From positions 1 through 37,019 of the forward strand of contig JACNMN010000019.1 in assembly GCA_020622165.1 (NCBI GenBank): DNA of 37,019 bases, in the 5' to 3' direction. A program made the position numbers and the translations under genes. Positions 34,714 through 37,019 of this stretch are shown here, piece by piece (the first letter of the stretch is position 1; every line of letters begins with the position of its first letter). The notes beneath the pieces were generated by a model. The model saw nothing but the letters and a program-made list of their open reading frames with translations, made no database searches and was not told the DNA's origin. The DNA is from Boseongicola sp. H5. Lineage in GTDB: Bacteria > Pseudomonadota > Alphaproteobacteria > Rhodobacterales > Rhodobacteraceae.

Positions 34714-35047
34714 CGGTTCATCCCCGCAGGCGCGGGGAACAGCGAGAAAAATAGAAACGCATCGCGGATGGCCACGGTTCATCCCCGCAGGCGCGGGGAA
34801 CAGGGATTTCAGTTGTCTGAGCAGGGCCGCATTGCCGGTTCATCCCCGCAGGCGCGGGGAACAGTGGATTGAAAAATCCGGCGTCCATTTCGAGGGCGGT
34901 TCATCCCCGCAGGCGCGGGGAACAGGGCGTTGGAGTTGGACACAAGGTCTGCATAGCCGGTTCATCCCCGCAGGCGCGGGGAACAGAAGACACATCGCCT
35001 GTACCAGCGCATGAGAACCGGTTCATCCCCGCAGGCGCGGGGAACAG
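34714..35047 (-). CRISPR. CRISPR array, type I-E-like repeat, 6 repeats and 5 spacers
   Basis: Six identical 29-bp repeats start at 34714, 34775, 34836, 34897, 34958 and 35019, an exact 61-bp period giving five 32-bp spacers. Read on the minus strand, the repeat begins CTGTTCCCCGCGCC and ends GATGAACCG, closely matching the E. coli type I-E repeat, so crRNAs should carry the 8-nt handle ATGAACCG and be made leftward. No repeat degeneration is visible at either end. No cas gene is in the window, so the array is either remote from its cas locus or orphaned. The frames seen across it are repeat artefacts. Confidence 0.98.
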
Positions 35048-35318
35048 TCTGGCTGGAACTCACTGATCCAAAAGGGCATTCGCGATGTCAAAAAGCGCAC
35101 CGCCAGATTGCCCCGTTTTTCGACATTGCGAAAGGGGCATTTCAGGGCCTCCTCCGGAAGGCGCGGCACCGGTTCGGGCGCTGCCATCCGACGGGAACCG
35201 GCTGGCTGGCCGCTGCCCATCACCGCCGCCGCGCGCGGAGAGCTCACCGCATCGGGCTCGACAGACAGATGCGAAGACGGCGCGGCTCCATCACGGCGCT
35301 ATGCCACAAGGGGCGACA
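35048..35318 (-). promoter_or_regulatory. Probable CRISPR leader and intergenic region
   Basis: On the minus strand a perfect TTGACA (35091 to 35086) lies about 39 bases before the first repeat, fitting a promoter that reads into the array; the -10 (around 35068-35063) is weak. An inverted repeat TGCCCC/GGGGCA spans 35109-35139. The leader is not strongly AT-rich. The rest, up to the transporter stop at 35319, has no gene I can support. Confidence 0.5.
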
Positions 35319-36263
35319 TCAATCCCCTTGCAGGCGGGACACGATCGCCACTGAAACGATTATCAGTGCAGCGCCAAGCCACTGCACTCCGCTCAGCGCC
35401 TCGCCCAGGAAGGCGTAGGCGGCAGCGATGCCGAAGACCGGGATGAGTGTCAGGCAGAAACCGGCGACATTGGCGGGCAGGCTCTGCAAAGCGAAAAGGT
35501 AGAGCCAGAAAGCCAGCGCGTATTGAATGACGCCGGAGGCCGCGGCCAGAAGCAGAACCGGCAACGGGACGCCGTCGAGCCCCAGTGCCGCAAGCCTGAG
35601 CAGAAGCGCGGCGGCCAGGACGCCGAGCGTCCACAACAGTCCGACGCTCTGCTGCAAGGCCGACAGCGGCAGCGGGTCCATCCGGCCCACCAGTCGCCGC
35701 GTCGCGATGACGTAAAGCGCCGCGAAAAAGGTCCCCGCCAAGACGAGCGCATCGCCGGCAAGCGAGCCTTGTCCCGAAAACGCGCCCGCATCCGGCGCGA
35801 TCACGAGGATAATGCCGAGCGTGGCCAAGGCGGCAAGGCCGAGCATGGGCGGGCCGATCCGCTCCTTCAGGAGCAGCCAGGCCAGAAGCAGGATCAGCAG
35901 GGGTTCGGCCGCCCCGATGAGCGCCGCATTGCTCGCCGTCGTCAGCGCCAGCCCGACAATGCCGAAGGTGTAGGCCACCCCCGGTTCCAGCAGGCCGGAG
36001 AGGCTCGCCCGGCGCGTGGGGCGGTCCAGCCTTACGTGGGGCCGCAAGACAAGAACGGCCAGCCAGAGCACGGTGATGGAGGCGGTCAACTGGATCGCGA
36101 GCAGCGTCATCGGCGGCATGTGGGCGAGCACGCCCTTGCTCATGACGGTGGCCGATCCCCAGCAGGCGGCCGACAGGATGGCGGCCAGAATGGCGAGCCC
36201 ATGCCCGGGACGGGGCCGTGCGCCCTGCCCGGCCGGTGCGCCCGCCCCCGGGATGCCGGTCAT
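35319..36263 (-). CDS. DMT-superfamily (EamA) transporter
   Basis: Inner-membrane protein of 314 aa with about ten hydrophobic helices in two EamA repeats. The first repeat begins LAILAAILSAACWGSATVMSKG near residue 23 and the second starts at GSLAGDALVLAGTFFAALYV. SNAALIGAAEPLLILLLAWLLLKE is the conserved end of the first repeat. The ATG at 36263 overlaps the marR stop (ATGA), so longer versions of the frame are rejected. Such proteins export amino acids, nucleosides or drugs; the substrate here is unknown. It is presumably controlled by the adjacent MarR protein. Confidence 0.9.
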   Translation of the reverse strand: MTGIPGAGAPAGQGARPRPGHGLAILAAILSAACWGSATVMSKGVLAHMPPMTLLAIQLTASITVLWLAVLVLRPHVRLDRPTRRASLSGLLEPGVAYTFGIVGLALTTASNAALIGAAEPLLILLLAWLLLKERIGPPMLGLAALATLGIILVIAPDAGAFSGQGSLAGDALVLAGTFFAALYVIATRRLVGRMDPLPLSALQQSVGLLWTLGVLAAALLLRLAALGLDGVPLPVLLLAAASGVIQYALAFWLYLFALQSLPANVAGFCLTLIPVFGIAAAYAFLGEALSGVQWLGAALIIVSVAIVSRLQGD

Positions 36264-36724
36264 GATGCGGCGTCGATGCGGCGGGCCGTGCATTCGACGG
36301 GGCAGATCGCCTCGGCGCACCGATCCTCGTCGCACAGCCGGCAGATATGGTCGGCCTGCCGGCGATCCGCGGTCATGGCGCCAAGCAGAGTTTCGATCAG
36401 CGGTGTCAACACGGCCTGTTCGTCCTCCGGCAGGGCTGCGAGTGCCTGCGAGAGAACCTGTTGCCTGCCGATCAGAATAGCGCGCCGGCGGGCGGCGCCG
36501 CGGCGTGTGAGACGGAGACCGACGGAGCGTCCGTCCACGCCGGCGCACCGTTCCATGAGGCCGTCGCCGGCCAGGCGGTCCACCAGCCGCACCGTGGCCG
36601 AATGGGTGATCCCGATGACCTGCGCCAGCGCGCCGACGGACAGGCCCGGATCGGCGCCGACGCTCACCAGCGCCGCGGGCGCAGCGGCGCCATGCTCGGC
36701 GCGGGTTTCGGCCTCTTTGGTCAT
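36260..36724 (-). CDS. MarR-family regulator, probably shortened at the N-terminus by an IS
   Basis: 154 aa from the ATG at 36724. The winged-helix is clear (LSVGALAQVIGITHSATVRL, then DRLAGDGLMERCAGVDGRSV). The C-terminus carries five cysteines, C-x2-C-x4-C-x4-C-x3-C (CRLCDEDRC and CPVEC), a likely metal or redox site. The usual first dimerisation helix is mostly missing. In-frame codons just upstream of the ATG read LLQSDR, which fits such a helix, and then sequence changes to the IS end at about 36743. The ATG has no good ribosome site. I infer the original start was lost; whether the short form works is open. Confidence 0.75.
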   Translation of the reverse strand: MTKEAETRAEHGAAAPAALVSVGADPGLSVGALAQVIGITHSATVRLVDRLAGDGLMERCAGVDGRSVGLRLTRRGAARRRAILIGRQQVLSQALAALPEDEQAVLTPLIETLLGAMTADRRQADHICRLCDEDRCAEAICPVECTARRIDAAS

Positions 36725-36742
36725 CCGGTCGCTCTGGAGTAA

Positions 36743-37019
36743 CCCCCTGAAAGTGGTCCACCAACTGGGATAGATTGTCCCGCAATGAGCTGCTCCCCGT
36801 TGTCGGACCGCCCGGCCGGAGGTTTTCCGGGGGTTTGAGCTTAGGGCGGTTCTTCTAGCCCTGAGCCATTCATCAGCGAGATCGGTGGCTTATTCCCAAT
36901 TGCGCTGTGGGGTCGTACTTCATTGTAGTCTCTTCGCCAGTCCTCCATTTTTGTCCGCGCATCGTCAAGGCTCATGAACCAATGCGTGTTCAAGCATTCC
37001 GCACGGAACTTGCCGTTGA
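36743..37019 (-). mobile_element. IS3-family insertion sequence, right end, truncated by window
   Basis: The end of the element is placed at about 36743, where CCCCCTGAAAGTGGTCCACC begins next to marR codons. This resembles a terminal inverted repeat, but the other end is outside the window so it cannot be confirmed. The transposase gene ends at 36841, leaving about 100 bases to the tip. No target duplication can be checked. Confidence 0.65.
36841..37019 (-). CDS. IS3-family transposase OrfB, C-terminal part
   Basis: The last 58 codons of an integrase-type transposase are read leftward from 37017 to the TAA at 36841. Recognisable are NGKFRAECLNTHWFMSLDDA, then EDWRRDYNEVRPHSAIGNKP, the standard DDE-transposase end with the catalytic Glu region just upstream (FRAEC) of the conserved W..DYN..RPHS. 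The 5' part lies beyond the window. The frame is intact here. Confidence 0.88.
   Translation of the reverse strand, partial: NGKFRAECLNTHWFMSLDDARTKMEDWRRDYNEVRPHSAIGNKPPISLMNGSGLEEPP

Noticed and set aside
34630-35066. Short plus-strand reading frames across the CRISPR array giving FIPAGAGN-type repeats
   Set aside because: They are the translated 29-bp repeats; the exact 61-bp period and lack of ribosome sites show a CRISPR array, not repeat proteins.
35319-36785. A 488-codon continuous frame joining the IS tip, marR region and DMT transporter
   Set aside because: Only the last 314 codons show a transporter; the first part runs through the marR gene in another frame and the IS end, and the ATGA overlap at 36260-36263 marks the real start.
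1-37019. tRNA or rRNA genes and replication origin
   Set aside because: None seen by reading for conserved rRNA blocks, GGTTCGAATCC-type tRNA arms in cloverleaf context, or origin-type repeat clusters.

Overview
The window is 37 kb of GC-rich DNA with tightly packed, often 4-bp-overlapping genes. Many genes are binding-protein-dependent ABC importers, regulated by GntR, LacI and MarR-type proteins. A stand-alone Hint-domain protein and the overall gene style point to an alphaproteobacterium, most likely of the Rhodobacterales/Paracoccaceae group. This assignment is inference from gene style; no rRNA or tRNA gene is visible.

Layout. (1) 0.2-7.5 kb: a peptide/opine/nickel-type ABC importer. 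Two permeases lie on the minus strand, two ATPases diverge on the plus strand, followed by a GntR/FCD regulator and the family-5 binding protein, closed by a strong terminator with a UUCG loop. Two copies of ATTGTCGACA lie in the two upstream regions and are candidate GntR operators. (2) 7.6-9.3 kb: a Hint-domain protein, then almost 1 kb with no convincing gene but several palindromes. (3) 9.2-28.1 kb: a pentose/alpha-xyloside catabolic island. It holds a CUT2 importer (binding protein, double ATPase, two different permeases) with an SMP-30 lactonase; a minus-strand operon of EthD-like protein, short-chain dehydrogenase, GH31 glycosidase and a complete CUT1 importer; a LacI-type regulator; xylose isomerase and xylulokinase; and a second GH31 glycosidase. 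Three near-identical palindromes around CAAACGTTTG sit in front of these units and are very likely the LacI protein's operators, so the island looks like one local regulon. (4) 28.3-31.3 kb: an excisionase-type HTH protein overlapping a P-type cation ATPase. (5) 31.5-34.6 kb: a TPP riboswitch, whose expression platform appears to hide the ribosome binding site, and a thiamine salvage operon thiM-thiE-thiD-tenA. (6) 34.7-35.05 kb: a type I-E-like CRISPR array of six identical repeats and five 32-bp spacers without cas genes in the window. (7) 35.3-37.0 kb: a DMT exporter and a MarR regulator, the latter apparently clipped at its 5' end by an IS3-family element that runs off the window.

How it works together (inference): alpha-xylosides would enter through the CUT1 system and be cut in the cytoplasm by one or both GH31 enzymes. 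Free xylose or a related sugar would enter through the CUT2 system and go through XylA and XylB to xylulose 5-phosphate. The dehydrogenase, the EthD-like protein and the SMP-30 lactonase may form an additional oxidative branch whose substrate cannot be read from sequence. This island is the best candidate here for an incompletely described system.
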